DNA of 64,000 nt from Selaginella moellendorffii (taxonomy: Eukaryota > Streptophyta > Lycopodiopsida > Selaginellales > Selaginellaceae). How positions within the stretch are numbered: the stretch's first letter is position 1; each line of letters starts with the position of its first letter. The stretch spans positions 627,980 through 691,979 of the forward strand of contig NW_003314275.1 of NCBI RefSeq assembly GCF_000143415.4, given 5' to 3'. The position numbers and the translations under genes are program-made. The notes beneath the pieces are model-generated. The model searched no databases and had not been told where the DNA came from. It worked only from the letters and a program-made list of their open reading frames with translations. This document shows positions 45,428-57,635 of this stretch, in pieces.

Positions 45428-46240
45428 TGCTTCTATGTCGATTCTAGAGTTGTAAGTGGGCTGAAAGATTTCCAGGTTCTCGTGATTCCTCGTTTCTAAG
45501 ATACTGAAGCACGGGTTTGTCTCCTCTTGTGCTTTATTGCTTGTTTTGCAGCTCCAGTTCACAATCGCTATGCGAGTTGATGGATTTTCTTGCACCATAG
45601 CTTCCGTATGATCAACCTCTGATAAGAGTCTTGGCCATCGGAGGTAAGTAATTTATCATTTTTCTATCTGCCAGACAATCCTCCAGATAAGATAATGCAT
45701 TTCGCAAAACCGGATTCTAGGCTCAAGAACTCTGAAGAGAATGCTTCCAAAAGTGAGACTCGCCTCGTCCTGTGAAAAGTAAAGCCTGGCGAAAGATTGA
45801 GCAAAATGATAACATTCAAAGTAAGATTTAAGATCCATGTTAGAACATTCTAATGCGGGTCATACTCTTTATGCAGGAGTCAGGCAATTCTGTGCTTCTA
45901 CGCGTCACTTGTCGATTCTAGAGTTGTAAATGAGCTAAAAAATTTCAGGTGCTCGCGATTCATCATTTCTATAGACACTGAAGTACGCAGTCGAGGTAAC
46001 TACAATTTTCTAATTGCATCGCATCTGACAATCTCATATAATGCAAACCGGATTCTAAGCGCAAAAGCTCTGAAGAGAATGCTTCCAAAAGTGAGACGCG
46101 CCGTGAAAAGTGAAGCTTGCCGAGAGTCCCTGGGGGAAAGGCTTGAGTGTGACAACATTCAACGTAAGATTTGAGATCTATTTGAGAACATTCTAATACG
46201 GGCCATACTCTTTATGCAGGAGTCTGGCAATCTTGTGTGA
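45428..46240. repeat. Tandem duplication at the GH3 3' end
   Basis: Two copies, about 45428-45895 and 45905-46240, share GTCGATTCTAGAGTTGTAA, GAAGAGAATGCTTCCAAAAG and CATACTCTTTATGCAGGAGT. The second copy contains the last codons and stop of the GH3-like gene, so its 3' UTR has been duplicated. Otherwise 45071-46211 holds no gene. Confidence 0.8.
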
Positions 46241-47994
46241 TACCTGCTTGTAGGATGGCAATCATCTCTGGACTGGTGATGCATCTTGGGGTCTTATATT
46301 GAGTGGGATTTATTCCCTTTTCAAGGCTGTATTGTTGGAGAGCCTTGAATGTCTTACCACGGACGATGCATAACCGAAGTGGACCAATCAAGCCGTTCTC
46401 ACGACGCTGTTTATATCTCTCGGTCAGTGAGGTGTCGAGAACGCAGCAGCAGGTTTCCAGGATCATGGGATTCAGGCTATCACCGTTTTTAATCTCCCAG
46501 AAGATCAGGTACCTCTGGCCGTCTTGGTGGCAAGTGAAGTCGACGAGCTCTTGTGAAGCAGGCAGGCAGTGCTGAGACTTCTGGACCGCTACCTGTAGCT
46601 CGGCTTCAGTGCTTCTTTCGCCTGCTATATCAAGCTCCGCATTGAGACGATGGACGAACGATATGTTGGGAGAGAAGTTGTGGAACCCGGTTACACGGAC
46701 GATGTCTCCAACTTTGTACCGATAAAGTCCTGGTTGAGAAAGACAACTTCCGTGAGAAGACTACAACAGTGACGGATTGTTCTACATTTACCGGACCAGG
46801 TGCTGACAACGAGCTCGTATTCCTCGCCGACCTTCACGTCTACGAGCTTCACGGTGGATCCGTCGGTCAGCTTTTGGGGATAGTGGAGAAACTCGTAGTA
46901 TGCATACTCCGGATGAATGGTGAAGCTGACGCTCTCAGGTGGACAGAATGGATCCAGGTTGAAGCCGAGAACACACTCCGTGCAGACGTAGTCTCCAGAA
47001 ACTATGGGAACACTTCCTCCATATTTTCTTACAGCAGGAGCATATGGTGCCATTCCTCCAGTGGTGATGGTCACTATAACCTTGGTTTTCGGCCACAAGC
47101 GCTCTACAATACCGCACCATGCGTTATCGGCTGTGCATTCCTTGCGAATACTCTGCGCTAGCTTGAGATTTGGTCGTAAGCAGAGCGACAAGGAACTTCT
47201 CAAAGTCGGGTCGGTGATCTTCGAGTTGAGAGTTCCGGTCTGGACGTCATCAGCTAGCTCGCTCCACGCCTCCTCCAACAATCGAAGCGCTTCTACCAGT
47301 GTTATGGCCAGTGCTGCGAATACTTGAGTGACGTCCTCGGATCGAATGAGGCCGCAAAGCAGTTGGCAGTACAAAGACTGGTTGATATCAGGTGCCAGAA
47401 GAAGTTTCATGGGACTGGTGAACATTTTCTCCAGATTTTCACCTTGGACTTTGAAGAACATTGAGGAGGTTGTCGATACTGGAAGGCCGCCAGGGCTCTT
47501 GTTTTCTGGTTTTGCAAACAAGAAGCCGAGACACACATCGGACTCCATCATATATACCGGCCTGCAGACAACCAGATAGTGGCAAAGTCACAAGCTATCA
47601 GCAACGCATACCGACGGAATAGCAGCTCGAGAGACTTCGAAGTAGCAGGAATGAGTTTGGGCTCTCCAGTGACTGTGCCGGAGCTGCACACCAAGTGGGA
47701 AAAAGCACGACATTGGACTCATCACAACAACGTCGTCGCAGCATACCTCTTGAAGAAACGGACGACTGGCTCGGCAGTCAGAATGGGAGAAGTGTCGCCA
47801 TTGGCAATGCGCTGGACTTCGTCTGCAACGTCGTGGTATTCGATGATGGGAAGGCTGTCGAAGCGGCCTCCATACCTTCGCAGGTACTCGGTCTCGCCGT
47901 TGAGCTCCATCATCTGACTAAGCAAGTTCGCTTGCACAGCTGCAGCATCCTTGGTCTTGGACTCTATATCGTCCCGGAACAAAGCTGGATCCAT
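46212..47994 (-). CDS. GH3-family acyl-acid amido synthetase
   Basis: Four exons (about 47747-47994, 47612-47683, 46792-47561, 46212-46729) give about 535 residues. Adenylating-enzyme motifs appear in order: P-loop SSGTVTGEPK, the acid-site region SDVCLGFLFAKPENKSPGGL, ITTGGMAPYAPAVRKYGGSV, the YVCTE segment at the position of the usual YASSE, and YRYKVGD. GH3 enzymes adenylate jasmonate, auxin or benzoates and couple them to amino acids in the cytosol, controlling active hormone levels; the substrate cannot be assigned. At 535 residues it is somewhat shorter than the 575-612 usual in seed plants. It is divergent from the PPR gene at 48176 (181 bp). Confidence 0.92.
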
Positions 47995-48175
47995 TGTTGT
48001 TGGTGGATTCACAACAGAGGTATTTATGCGGAGGGCCGATGTTGATAGGCGTGCAGAAACTTTGCATGAAAACTGGCCTTACAGGCAGTGTGAACCATGA
48101 TGGTGTTGACCAGACAGGTGAGAGAAGTGGAATTGAGTATTGTGTTTGTTTCTTGGTCAGCTAATTCCGAAGTTT
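47995..48175. promoter_or_regulatory. Divergent spacer between GH3-like and PPR genes
   Basis: 181 bp between opposing ATGs. No auxin-response element (TGTCTC or GAGACA) is visible, which is unusual for an auxin-induced GH3 gene. Confidence 0.35.
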
Positions 48176-49840
48176 ATGGTTGATGCAGTATTCTTCGGAG
48201 GATCTTTGGTTGCGGACAACCTCAAAGCAAAACAAAAGGAGTCACAGTGGCAAGCAATTGAAAGATATGCATCTCTCATAAGGAAGTGTTCCGGCGAAGG
48301 AAATTTGGCACCGGGAAAGTGTGTACACTCGCAACTTGTCTCGGATGGCTGGGGGCATGTCACCTTTCTCCAAAATCTCCTGGTGGAGATGTATGGCAGG
48401 TGCGGGAGCCTGTGTGACGCTTTGTCGGTGTTCCGGGGGATCGAGATGCCCAGCATTTTCTCGTGGACCCTGGTAATCTCAGCAAGTTCCCGCAACGGGG
48501 ACTTTGGAGGTGCCTTGGATCTCATCCGGAGAATGCTGCTGGGTGGAGTGAAGCCAGACGAGGCTGCTCTTGTAGCGGTTGTCAACGTTGCTGCTGGTCT
48601 GGAAGACATTTCATTCTCAAGACAAGTTCATGCCTGGGTTGTGGAAGCTAAACATGGCTGCGACCTTGTTGTTGAGAACGCATTGATCAGCATGCACTGC
48701 AAGTGCCGGGACAGTGGCTGGGCCGAGCGAGTGTTCTACGGCATGCAAGAGACCGATGTGATCAGTTGGACATCTATGGCTGCTGCCTACGCTCAGAACG
48801 GACAGCACGCAGAGACTCTTCAGCTGTTCCGCAAGATGGACTTGGAAGGTGTCAAGCGCAACTTTGTCACTTTCGTCACGCTGGTCGAAGCTTGCACACG
48901 GTTCCTGGACTTGGAGAATGGAAGGGTGACGCACTCGAGAATCAAAAGCTCCGGTTTCTGCTCGGTGGTGATCGTCAGCAACAGCCTCATCCACATGTAT
49001 ACGAAGTGTGGAGATTTGGCGAGCGCCATCGACGTGTTTCGAGGCATGGCGGACAGGAACACAATCTCCTGGACTGCTATGGTTGCTGCTTACACTCAAC
49101 ACGGTCACTGCAACGAGGCAATCAAGCATTTCCAGTTCATGGACTTGGAAGGTGTGAAGCCCGACGTTGTGACTCTGGTGGCCGTCGTTGATGCCTGCGG
49201 GGGCCTCATGGTGCTGTCCAAGGCCAGGGAGATCCACGCTCGGGTTTCCGACAGTGGCTACCTCGACTCCAACGTTCCTCTGGCCAATGCTGTGATAAGC
49301 ATGTATGGCAGATGTGGAGGCCTGGACGACGCAAGAGATTGCTTCAAAAGGTTGAGGTTGAAGAACACGATATCGTGGAGTTCTCTCATTGCAATCTATG
49401 CGCAAGACGGACAAGGCGAGGAGGCGATCCGGCTGTTTAAGCTGATGGTTCTGGATGGAGTGAGGCCGAATTCTAGCAGCTGCGCTAGCCTCTTGTCCGC
49501 TTACAGCCACGAAGGTGACGTTCACGACTGCCGAGAGTGCTTCGCGGCTATAAGTGACTTCGGCCTGGAACCAACGAAGGATCACTTTGCCGGCGTGGTT
49601 GATCTCCTGGCAAGGCTTGGAATGCTGGACAGAGCCTTGGAGTTGATCAACACGATGCCGTTTTTCCCAGACGCAGCGGTGTTCTTGGCTTTGCTATCAG
49701 CGTGCTGCGTCCACGAGGACTTGGAGCTGGGAAGAGCCGCGGCAGAGCAAGCGTTTTCGCTGGACCCAGCGGACGAGTCATCTTATGTGCTGCTGTCCAA
49801 CGTTTACGCTGCGCTGGGAGTGTGGGGCGAGGTGCTGTGA
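48176..49840 (+). CDS. Pentatricopeptide repeat protein, PLS class, ending in an E-type motif
   Basis: Single exon, about 554 residues from the first ATG at 48176; the frame is open further upstream but without ATG. The repeats show the alternating P, L and S types, e.g. KCVHSQLVSDGWGHVTFLQN, LVEMYGRCGSLCDALSVFRG, MPSIFSWTLVISASSRNGDF, and ISWTSMAAAYAQNGQHAETL. The end has KDHFAGVVDLLARLGMLDRA, FLALLSACCVHEDLELGRAA and SSYVLLSNVYAALGVWGEVL, the E motif, then a stop; E+ and DYW are absent. Likely function: sequence-specific binding of organelle RNA, possibly as an editing factor with a separate DYW protein. Imperfect tandem repeats follow directly after the stop. Confidence 0.92.
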   Translation: MVDAVFFGGSLVADNLKAKQKESQWQAIERYASLIRKCSGEGNLAPGKCVHSQLVSDGWGHVTFLQNLLVEMYGRCGSLCDALSVFRGIEMPSIFSWTLVISASSRNGDFGGALDLIRRMLLGGVKPDEAALVAVVNVAAGLEDISFSRQVHAWVVEAKHGCDLVVENALISMHCKCRDSGWAERVFYGMQETDVISWTSMAAAYAQNGQHAETLQLFRKMDLEGVKRNFVTFVTLVEACTRFLDLENGRVTHSRIKSSGFCSVVIVSNSLIHMYTKCGDLASAIDVFRGMADRNTISWTAMVAAYTQHGHCNEAIKHFQFMDLEGVKPDVVTLVAVVDACGGLMVLSKAREIHARVSDSGYLDSNVPLANAVISMYGRCGGLDDARDCFKRLRLKNTISWSSLIAIYAQDGQGEEAIRLFKLMVLDGVRPNSSSCASLLSAYSHEGDVHDCRECFAAISDFGLEPTKDHFAGVVDLLARLGMLDRALELINTMPFFPDAAVFLALLSACCVHEDLELGRAAAEQAFSLDPADESSYVLLSNVYAALGVWGEVL

Positions 49841-50200
49841 TTCCTGGGTGGAAGAGCACGGTACGTAAAGCTTACAATTCTTTCAACTACAGGATATAGA
49901 GTTTTAAACTCTTCAATTCTTTCAACTGTAGGTAGATCCCTGGAGATCGAGCGTGGAAGAGCGTGCACGGTACGTAAAGTTCTAAACTTCCAATTCTTTC
50001 CATTGGAGATCAAACAGGACGTAGAGTTCTAAACTAACAATTTTTTCAACTCTGGCTTCCTGGAGATCGAGCATTGAAGTGCAAGTTTTTTTGTATCGAG
50101 CAGCACGTAAAGTTCTAACGATCTTTCAACTGTAGATTCCTGGCGATCGACCATGGAAGCATCGGGACGTTCTACTTTTATTCTTTGAAAGATTTCCATT
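49841..50200. repeat. Imperfect tandem repeats after the PPR stop
   Basis: About four units of 80-90 bp share CCTGGAGATCGAGC, TGGAAGAGC, TACGTAAAGTTCTAAAC and AATTCTTTCAACT. They fill the spacer between the convergent PPR and COP1 genes. Confidence 0.8.
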
Positions 50201-50326
50201 GGAACGATTTGTGGTAGAGTTTATGTTGGATTCTTCGTCGACATTTCCTATCAATGGCTACAAAATTTTCTAATGTTCTTGTCTAGGCAAAGATTGTACA
50301 GAGAAGTCGTCCTTCCTCCTCGTTTT

Positions 50327-53114
50327 TCACGGAGCAAGCACCAGAACCTTGATCGTCCCTTGGCTGTTTGCCGCAAGCATCGTTGGGCTATCGCTCTTCC
50401 AGCACACAGCACTGATGAAGTGGAACACATCGTCGTCGCTCTCCTCCGAGTCATGGTTTGTGAATCTGTGCCTTGCTGCTGGCTTGGGAACTTCCTGCTC
50501 GCAACAAACAAACAAAAGCCTCAGATTGATTCTCTTTTTCTCTAAAATCAATCAAATGGACTTACCTTGTGATACACCACGACTTCGTTCGTTTCACTAC
50601 CGCACGCAATGTACTCGCTGTTAACTGTCAAGCCTACAAAGTTCTTCTCGTTAGCATGGCCTGTGAGGCTGCGTATCTGCATAGACAAAGCACGGTGTTT
50701 GATTTGATCGATCAGGAAACCTTCGAGCTAAAGAGCTGTAGAGATATGCATACCTGGGAGCTCTTCTGGACGTCCCACAATCGCAGTGTACTGTCAGTGG
50801 AAGCCGAGGCCAACTCGTTGGGGGATACAAACTTTACATACGAGACGGCTTTTCGGTGACCACTAAAGACATGTAGAGGCGACTTGGAGTTCCGGAGATC
50901 GTAATAGTGGATATGATGATCGGCCGAGCCCACCTAGAAAAAGTAAACAAAGGCACTGTCAAACACAACAAGAATCTTTGCTAGTTGAAAGAAATACCGC
51001 GACAAAATTGCTAGATCCGGGATTGTATTTGACACAGCAAATGTTTGCCTTCATGTCAATGTTCAGGACACTTGTCTCCTGCCTGGTGCACCACAGCTTG
51101 ACCTGTGCGTCAAAAACACAAACAGTGAATTCGGGTGTGTAAGTAATAATAAAACACTACCTTTCCGTCGTCACTCCCAGACACTAGCATTGTCGGGTCC
51201 GTCCTGGAGAAATCGACGCTCCAGGCTCTTCTCTCGTGCTCTTCGTACTCCATGACACTCTGCAAGGAGAAACGTACAAAAGTAAACAAACAAGCAAAGA
51301 AAGAGTTCCCAAGAGACAACTACCTGGCAAGAATTTACATCCCAAACAGTTACAGTGCCTTCATAATCGCTGCTCGCGATTTGTCCCTTGATGTACTTGT
51401 TCCAACTTAGGCAGCTTAGCTTTGACCGCGTAGACATCTCGGCAACAGGACAATGGACGTCTGCAAGCTCGTTGACAACCTGTTAGAAAAAACAAAGTAT
51501 TAGAAAACAAAACATCGCATGCTCACATACCGTTGCAAATTCGAAAATTTTGATTCGCCGCGAAACTCCTGCAGTGGCAAAGAGTTCGTCGTCCCTGTCA
51601 AATTCAATACTGAAAACAATACACCACTGGTGTTAGAAACTCTAGAGATAATTGAAGACCTCACCTTGAAACAATGTTAGAAGAATGAAATAAGTCTCCG
51701 TGTCGTAGCTCAGCCACCAGCTCCAAACGACTAAGCAAAAATCCAGCTTGAGAAAAACCTTCAAGAAAAGAAGAAAAGTGAAGGTACCTATATCTGGTGA
51801 AGCCAGCGAGAATAGATCTAAAGTCCTCAAGGCCTGAAGGTTGATTAAACCCACCACAGCCTTCTTCGTCTTTCTCCTTTTTAACAATGGCTTCAAGCTT
51901 TTTCATCTGACGATCACGTCGTCTCTTATTCAAGTAACAATCTTGCAAGTCTTCAAACTGTCAGATCAGATCCAGAACATAACATTAGTCGCCACTTTCA
52001 CTGCACTGAGACACACCATACCTGGTTTAGCATCCTCTTTTTCTTTGCGGTCTTACAAGGCAGCGGTTCAAAGTCAGAGGTACCATTTGAAATGCCACCA
52101 TTCTTCTTCACGAGAGGACCTCTCGTTGCTTTCCTTTGTTCTCCACCGAGCAAGGCTGCCCCTGCTTGGCCGACACGATGCAAGGGAACCGCAGGACGGT
52201 TGTACGGGTTCTCTTGAGCCGCACAGTCGAGAGCCGGGCAGTCAAGAAGAAAGCGCCACTTCAGCGAGCTTGTTTGTCTCGATTTGAGCAGCTCCTGCCT
52301 CTGGATCTCAACAGCAGAGATGTCCTCCCTCAGCGACTGCAAGTCCCCTTGAATCTGAGAAACAAGACGGTTAGCATTTGCTCATCTTACAAATCTCTGG
52401 TCGGTGTCATCCCAAATGACTCACGACAACTGACCTCAGAAAGTTCTTCCATCTTTTGCTGCCTAGATCTCTGCAAAAACTCGAGAAGAACCTCCATGTT
52501 CACCTCGGCTTCCTCGTGCTCGGCTTTTCGCTTCTTATCGCTCAACAAAACCAGCAATGAATCGATCTCTTTGAGTGGAACGTCGACCCCCTGTGGGAAA
52601 AAAGAATCGAAATCACGCCATAGCAGATCACTGGAGGAAGAAGACCACAAACCTGTTGTAGAGCAAAACGAAGCTGCTCTGTCGGGGACGCACACGAGAT
52701 TTGCGACGTAGCAACCTTCTTAAGTATCTGCATGGAAAGACCATTGGATTTTTAGATTGGTAGCACGAAGAACAACGTAAAAACAAAAGAACAAAACAAG
52801 ATCTAAGGAAAGAGGGGAAAACTTACTTTGTTCAATAGAAAATTGGGGTAAAGCTGACTGCTAGTGAGGTAGACTCCACAGCACGGGCAGTTCTTCTTGT
52901 TGTTGAGGTGCGTGATGATACACATGTAGCAAAAGCTGTGGCCGCAAGCCGTGAGAAACGCATCCTTCATCGTCTGGATGCAAATCGGGCACTGGAAATC
53001 CTTATCCGCCAACAGCCGCGGCCCTTGCTGCTGCTGTTGCTGCTGTTGCTGCTCGGACGAGAAACTCATCGGCTCCTTCTTGATACACATTGCTCTTGAT
53101 CGCGCTACATCCAT
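50327..53114 (-). CDS. COP1: E3 ubiquitin ligase COP1
   Basis: Thirteen exons on the minus strand join in phase to about 661 residues. After a polyglutamine stretch comes the RING-HC finger [20 protein letters not shown], then [18 protein letters not shown], then the conserved [11 protein letters not shown] coiled coil follows ([40 protein letters not shown]), then [15 protein letters not shown] and [20 protein letters not shown]. Seven WD40 repeats include [63 protein letters not shown] and [13 protein letters not shown], ending in [20 protein letters not shown]. This is the full plant COP1 plan. COP1 acts with SPA proteins and CUL4 in the nucleus to degrade light-signalling transcription factors such as HY5 in darkness. 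Length is near the 675 of Arabidopsis. The polyglutamine run near the N-terminus is unusual. Confidence 0.97.
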
Positions 53115-55849
53115 ACCCGAGCCCAGCAGCCGCGCCTAAAATCTCGTCTCAAGGACAAATGCCGCCAAGATTTCCATTCCAATCCTCGCCAATCCCTAGC
53201 TGCGAATCCCGGATCATCGAAATTCCTTCCCGCTGCTCCTGGTGAGAGAAATATTTACCTATCCCGCCGCGGCGCCAAGAATCATCCAAATCTCAGCTCG
53301 AATTCTCGCGAGCCAGGGATTCACGCGGCTGCCGTGGTTATAGATCGTCCGCCATAGCCGTCGAGGACGAGACGCTCCACCAGAAAGAAGCGCGGCCAAA
53401 CATAATTTCCACCCTCAAAAACTTATACCCGGCCTCGAGAAAAATGCCTTAAAGGAGAAGGCTGGTGACGTGGGGGCGCCCGCGTCCGTCCAGATCGGGA
53501 TGGAGCTAACGGCGCGATGTGCGTGTGCGTAACGCCAGCAACGACCACGGAACCAAAATGGCGGGGGTGGCTGACTGTGCCGCGAGTGGCCTGGAAATAT
53601 CCCGTTGGGCACGGTGCCAGCTCAGACCCAATCAAGAATGGCGGCCAATGGGAGCGAGGCTTCTGATTACAGGCGTGACGTGGATGGCCTGGGGCCTTTG
53701 TTTTCGATACGGTATGACAAGGGAAATCTGTGGTCGTCGTACGATCTGACGGCCTCTTTTATTTTCTGTATCCGACGGTCACGATTTGATGATGACAGGT
53801 AAACTTTATTGAAACTTCCAAATACAAAATGCCTAGTATATTCTTTGATTCTATTTCACTTGGAAATTGTAGTTCAAGAATGGAAGGTGGACCAACAATA
53901 GCTGATGTTTTTGAACTTCTTTATGGATTTGGTAGTCTAAGGATATTTTCTGAATCAAATTCTTGACAAAAAGATCAAGATAATACAACTTGAGTTTCAT
54001 CTTACACAAGAAAAAAAGTTTGTTATATATTGTTCATGCCTATATAAGTCCAAGTCTTATAGTGTGCAATTTGTAAATGTAGTTGTTTTCACGCATGCCA
54101 AAAGGATGTATGCCACTTGGCATGCTCGTTGCCATGTGTTCTTATGCCATTGGCCATTGTCAATTTTTGAATGGCCATAGCTTTCAGATGGCCATGAAAT
54201 GGGTATGGATGGCACAAACATGGGTGTCAGCCATTTGTGATTACAATGTATGTATGCATAACCATTTGTGTGTTTGGCCTTTGACTTGTGTCTGTTAACT
54301 TAGGGATTAGTCATGTTTTAGTATGACTTGTTAATCCATATTAAAGTGGTGCATACTACCATTTTCCTCCATATAAAGTACATTCAAACTAACATGGCTA
54401 TAAATCATGTGGGTAAAACATAGGGATTATCAATTCTCACTCAAGTTGTCAAGTGGCAAGACATCATTTTAGTTGTTGTCAAATTTGCAATATTTTATAT
54501 ACAACCCAATACAATTACATGATAGGCATCTCAAAAAAGTTAACAATAGATATACACAAGTGAAGCCTTCTATATTGTGCCATATGAATTGTGAGTAATA
54601 TTTCATTATACCAATTTATGTTTGAACCCAAGCATTTGACATTGTGTAAGCTTGTGACATATAGATTTTACATCCATGTGATGATATATGATGCTACATA
54701 TTATATTATAGCATATGAACTTTCAACCACAAAGCAGTCTTACAATTTACATACCAAAAAATATCACAGCAATGTCTAGCCCCTGGACAAAAAACATATA
54801 ATTTCACGTCATTTTCAAATACTTAAAAATTTGTACCTAGTCCCATTTTACTGAATGTGTCAAGGAAGATGATGGTGGTTTATACTCATGAAAGTGTCTT
54901 TGAGTGATCAAAGCTCTTTTTTGACAGAAACAATCTTCACCTCAAAAACTAGGTATTTGTGAATATGAAAATATAAGTTGCATTATCACAATGCCACTAT
55001 TCATTGGCACCTCATGAAAGCAATAGGAAGAGCCTTCCAAGTTAAACTAAAACTATGAGTTTTACTTTTAGCTATACTTTTCACCAACTACTGTTTTAGC
55101 CCTTGCAAAACTTTTATTAAACCGATATTAAAAATCAGTTAGATTTGTTTTGGAATCAAATTCCTCCACTTCTCCAAAGTTATTTTTGTTATTCGGCATA
55201 AAATACATCTTTGCATAATTTAGGAAAGCCTCATGAATTTGCACTACCTTGTTTCTTGGATTGTATGCTTCCTCCATCTATTATATCCCTAACATACAAC
55301 TTACTCCTGTAACTTGCTGATATTACCAATTGCCTACACAATCCTTCTTTCATCTCCCATTTGAGCCCCAAACTATATCCAGCCCTCTTTCTAGAACTCT
55401 AATGCTTCCAATTCACAATCTTCTCTAACAAGGCTTCAAGATTTTATGTGAGACAACACCCTTTAATAAACTCAGTGACACAATTGGATATTAGATTCTT
55501 AAAGTCTTTAGGAAGTTCTTATTGCACAACACCTACAATAAACAATTAGAAACCACATCCAAAAACACACCAATAGAAAACACACTCATAATCATAACCA
55601 AGAAACAGGACCACAAGAACCTAATATCAAAGAAAGTGACAAACTATAGAAAGCAATGGCTCCGACAAAAAGCGTAAAAAGTAAACTTATCTATACCTTA
55701 TTTCATTCCTATTGCTCCTAGTATCTAATAAGACCCACAAACAGAATATATGTATGGAAGATCTTTGCACCACTCCAGCTAAACTCTCACCAAACTAACA
55801 CCATAATATGCCTTCCAAAATTAAATGCTGTTAAAGTCCTCTTGACTTG
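53115..55849. other. COP1 5' flank, then AT-rich DNA, no gene seen
   Basis: To about 53800 the composition is GC-rich and would contain the COP1 promoter and leader. From 53800 to 55849 the DNA is AT-rich, without frames above 75 codons and without recognisable repeats or transposon ends. Confidence 0.55.
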
Positions 55850-56505
55850 TAGCTTTTGAAAAACATTCACCACAGCTTTGATCCTATAAGACCAATACAA
55901 AAGCCAATAAAAATCTTATACAAAGTCATATATAAAAAATGAGGAGAAGAATAAAAGCCACACCATCCTATGTTTAAAAACATTGTACTAGTGATTTTTG
56001 GATTTAGATCATGCAGTGTCCTCTACAAAGGATGTCACAACATAGAAGTGGCACAGGCCAGTTCTCCCTCGTGTTTCTCCTGGAGAATCTCATGGCAGTG
56101 GCTTCTAGGTCATCCCTATCTATCTGCAGTGCTTCTGATGCCAGGAGAGCTTGCAGGCCTGCAGATGCATGCATCAAGACTATGTCTTTTAGCTTTCGAA
56201 AAACATTCACCATGGCTTTGTTCCTATAAAACCAACACAAAAGCCAACAAAAAAATTATACAAAGTCATATATAAAAGATGAGGAGACCACCTCATCCCA
56301 TGTTTAAAGGCATTTTACTAGTGATTCTTGGATTTAGATCATGGAGTGTCCTCCACTGCATAAAAGTGGCAACACAGTGGCCACATGCCAGTGTTTCTCC
56401 TGGAGAATCTCATGGCAGTGCCTTCTGATGATAGGTCATCCCTATCTATCTGCAGTGCTTCTGATGCCTCTCGCAGGCCTGCACAAGACTAGGGCTTTTT
56501 GTTAA
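55850..56505. repeat. Two-copy tandem repeat, about 330-bp unit
   Basis: Unit 1 (about 55850-56190) and unit 2 (about 56195-56505) share AAAACATTCACCA, ATACAAAGTCATATATAAAA, TTTGGATTTAGATCATG, GTTTCTCCTGGAGAATCTCA and CATCCCTATCTATCTGCAGT. A minus-strand frame at 56004-56240 (with VFRKLKDIV) may be a gene remnant but is not recognised. Confidence 0.8.
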
Positions 56506-56580
56506 ATTTCCAACAGGGACTTGTTCTTGACGATATCGCCATTCTCGGTTTCTTCCTTGCGAACTTGTTCTTCTCTCTTG

Positions 56581-57620
56581 GCGACAGTGGCAGCTGCCCC
56601 GCGGATGGGCTCTCAAACGCGGAAAACGAGAAGACTTTTCTCGTTGAGATCTTCACTTACCAGCGCGGAATTCTTGTGCAACTTCCTCCAAGCTCTCACC
56701 CAAGATTCTCTGCTTCGTTGCCTCCAAGCTCTGGAATTGCCACTCCTGCAAGCACCCAACTCGCCGAATTCCCCTTCAGCACCGCAAAGATCTAGGGCGA
56801 TGGCAGCAGCAGATGCGGCGGATGTTAGGGCGGGTATCATTGTGCCAGGCAATGTGATCGTGTCAAGGTGCTTAGTGTGAGGGAAGTTTTCGCTCTACAA
56901 CGAGATTGTTACGCGAGTTCCTCCTGTGCCACTAGAACAGGAATCCTGGTATGCCGCATTATCTGGACGGGGATTGAACGGCCACAGTCAGTCATTCTCT
57001 ACGAGACATAGATCGACGAGATCGAATCGCCTGAAGTTACCTTCCATCTGATCAACCAACAGAGCTCTCCTGACTGAATTGGCAACCGAGTTCTTCTTGC
57101 TGCCTTGTTGGACGGGCACAACTCCAGAGCCATGAGGAAACTTCGTCGCACGTACACACGCTATCTGCCTCCATGGGACAGGAGACAGTTCGGTTTGCTT
57201 GTCGACTTGTGGAAGTTGCGAGCGGACAAGATGGCCCCTAGAGACGCAAACGAGATCAAGGAGAAGATGCAGGCTGCCGACTTAGCATGCTCTTGGTTGG
57301 GTGGCATCCCAAGTTTTCTGTGGGATCATGAGCCTGGAACGCTCACACGTTCAGATGCAAGGAAGTGCCTGGCCAACACCAAGCTCAGGAAAGTGTCTTG
57401 CATCCTGCAGAGCTCTGCCGACGTCTCGTGGACGCTGTTCCACTTCAACGTGATGCCTAGCTGCTGTTTCAGTTGTTTCCAATATACATTTTGCTCGGGA
57501 AAGGTGGCCACTCTCTACTCTGGGTACTTGTGTAAAACCAATGTGGACAAAATCCGCAGCTTTCTCAAGGCTTCTCAAGGCTTCAGCAAGTACTCGGTGC
57601 TGAGAGGCTTCCTTTTTTAG
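56581..57620 (+). other. Unidentified coding-like region
   Basis: Not recognised. Two plus-strand frames look protein-like: about 56605-56880 (MGSQTRKTRRLFSLRSSLTS, then FLCNFLQALTQDSLLRCLQA) and about 57105-57620 (DGHNSRAMRKLRRTYTRYLP, PPWDRRQFGLLVDLWKLRAD). They lie in different frames with about 220 bp between them; introns could join them, but no proof is available. They may belong with the PHD-finger region that follows. Confidence 0.35.
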
Positions 57621-57635
57621 CAGTATGTGATTAGA

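Noticed and set aside
48140-48175. Longer N-terminus of the second PPR protein from 48140
   Set aside because: The first codon there is TTG, not ATG; the first ATG in frame is at 48176.
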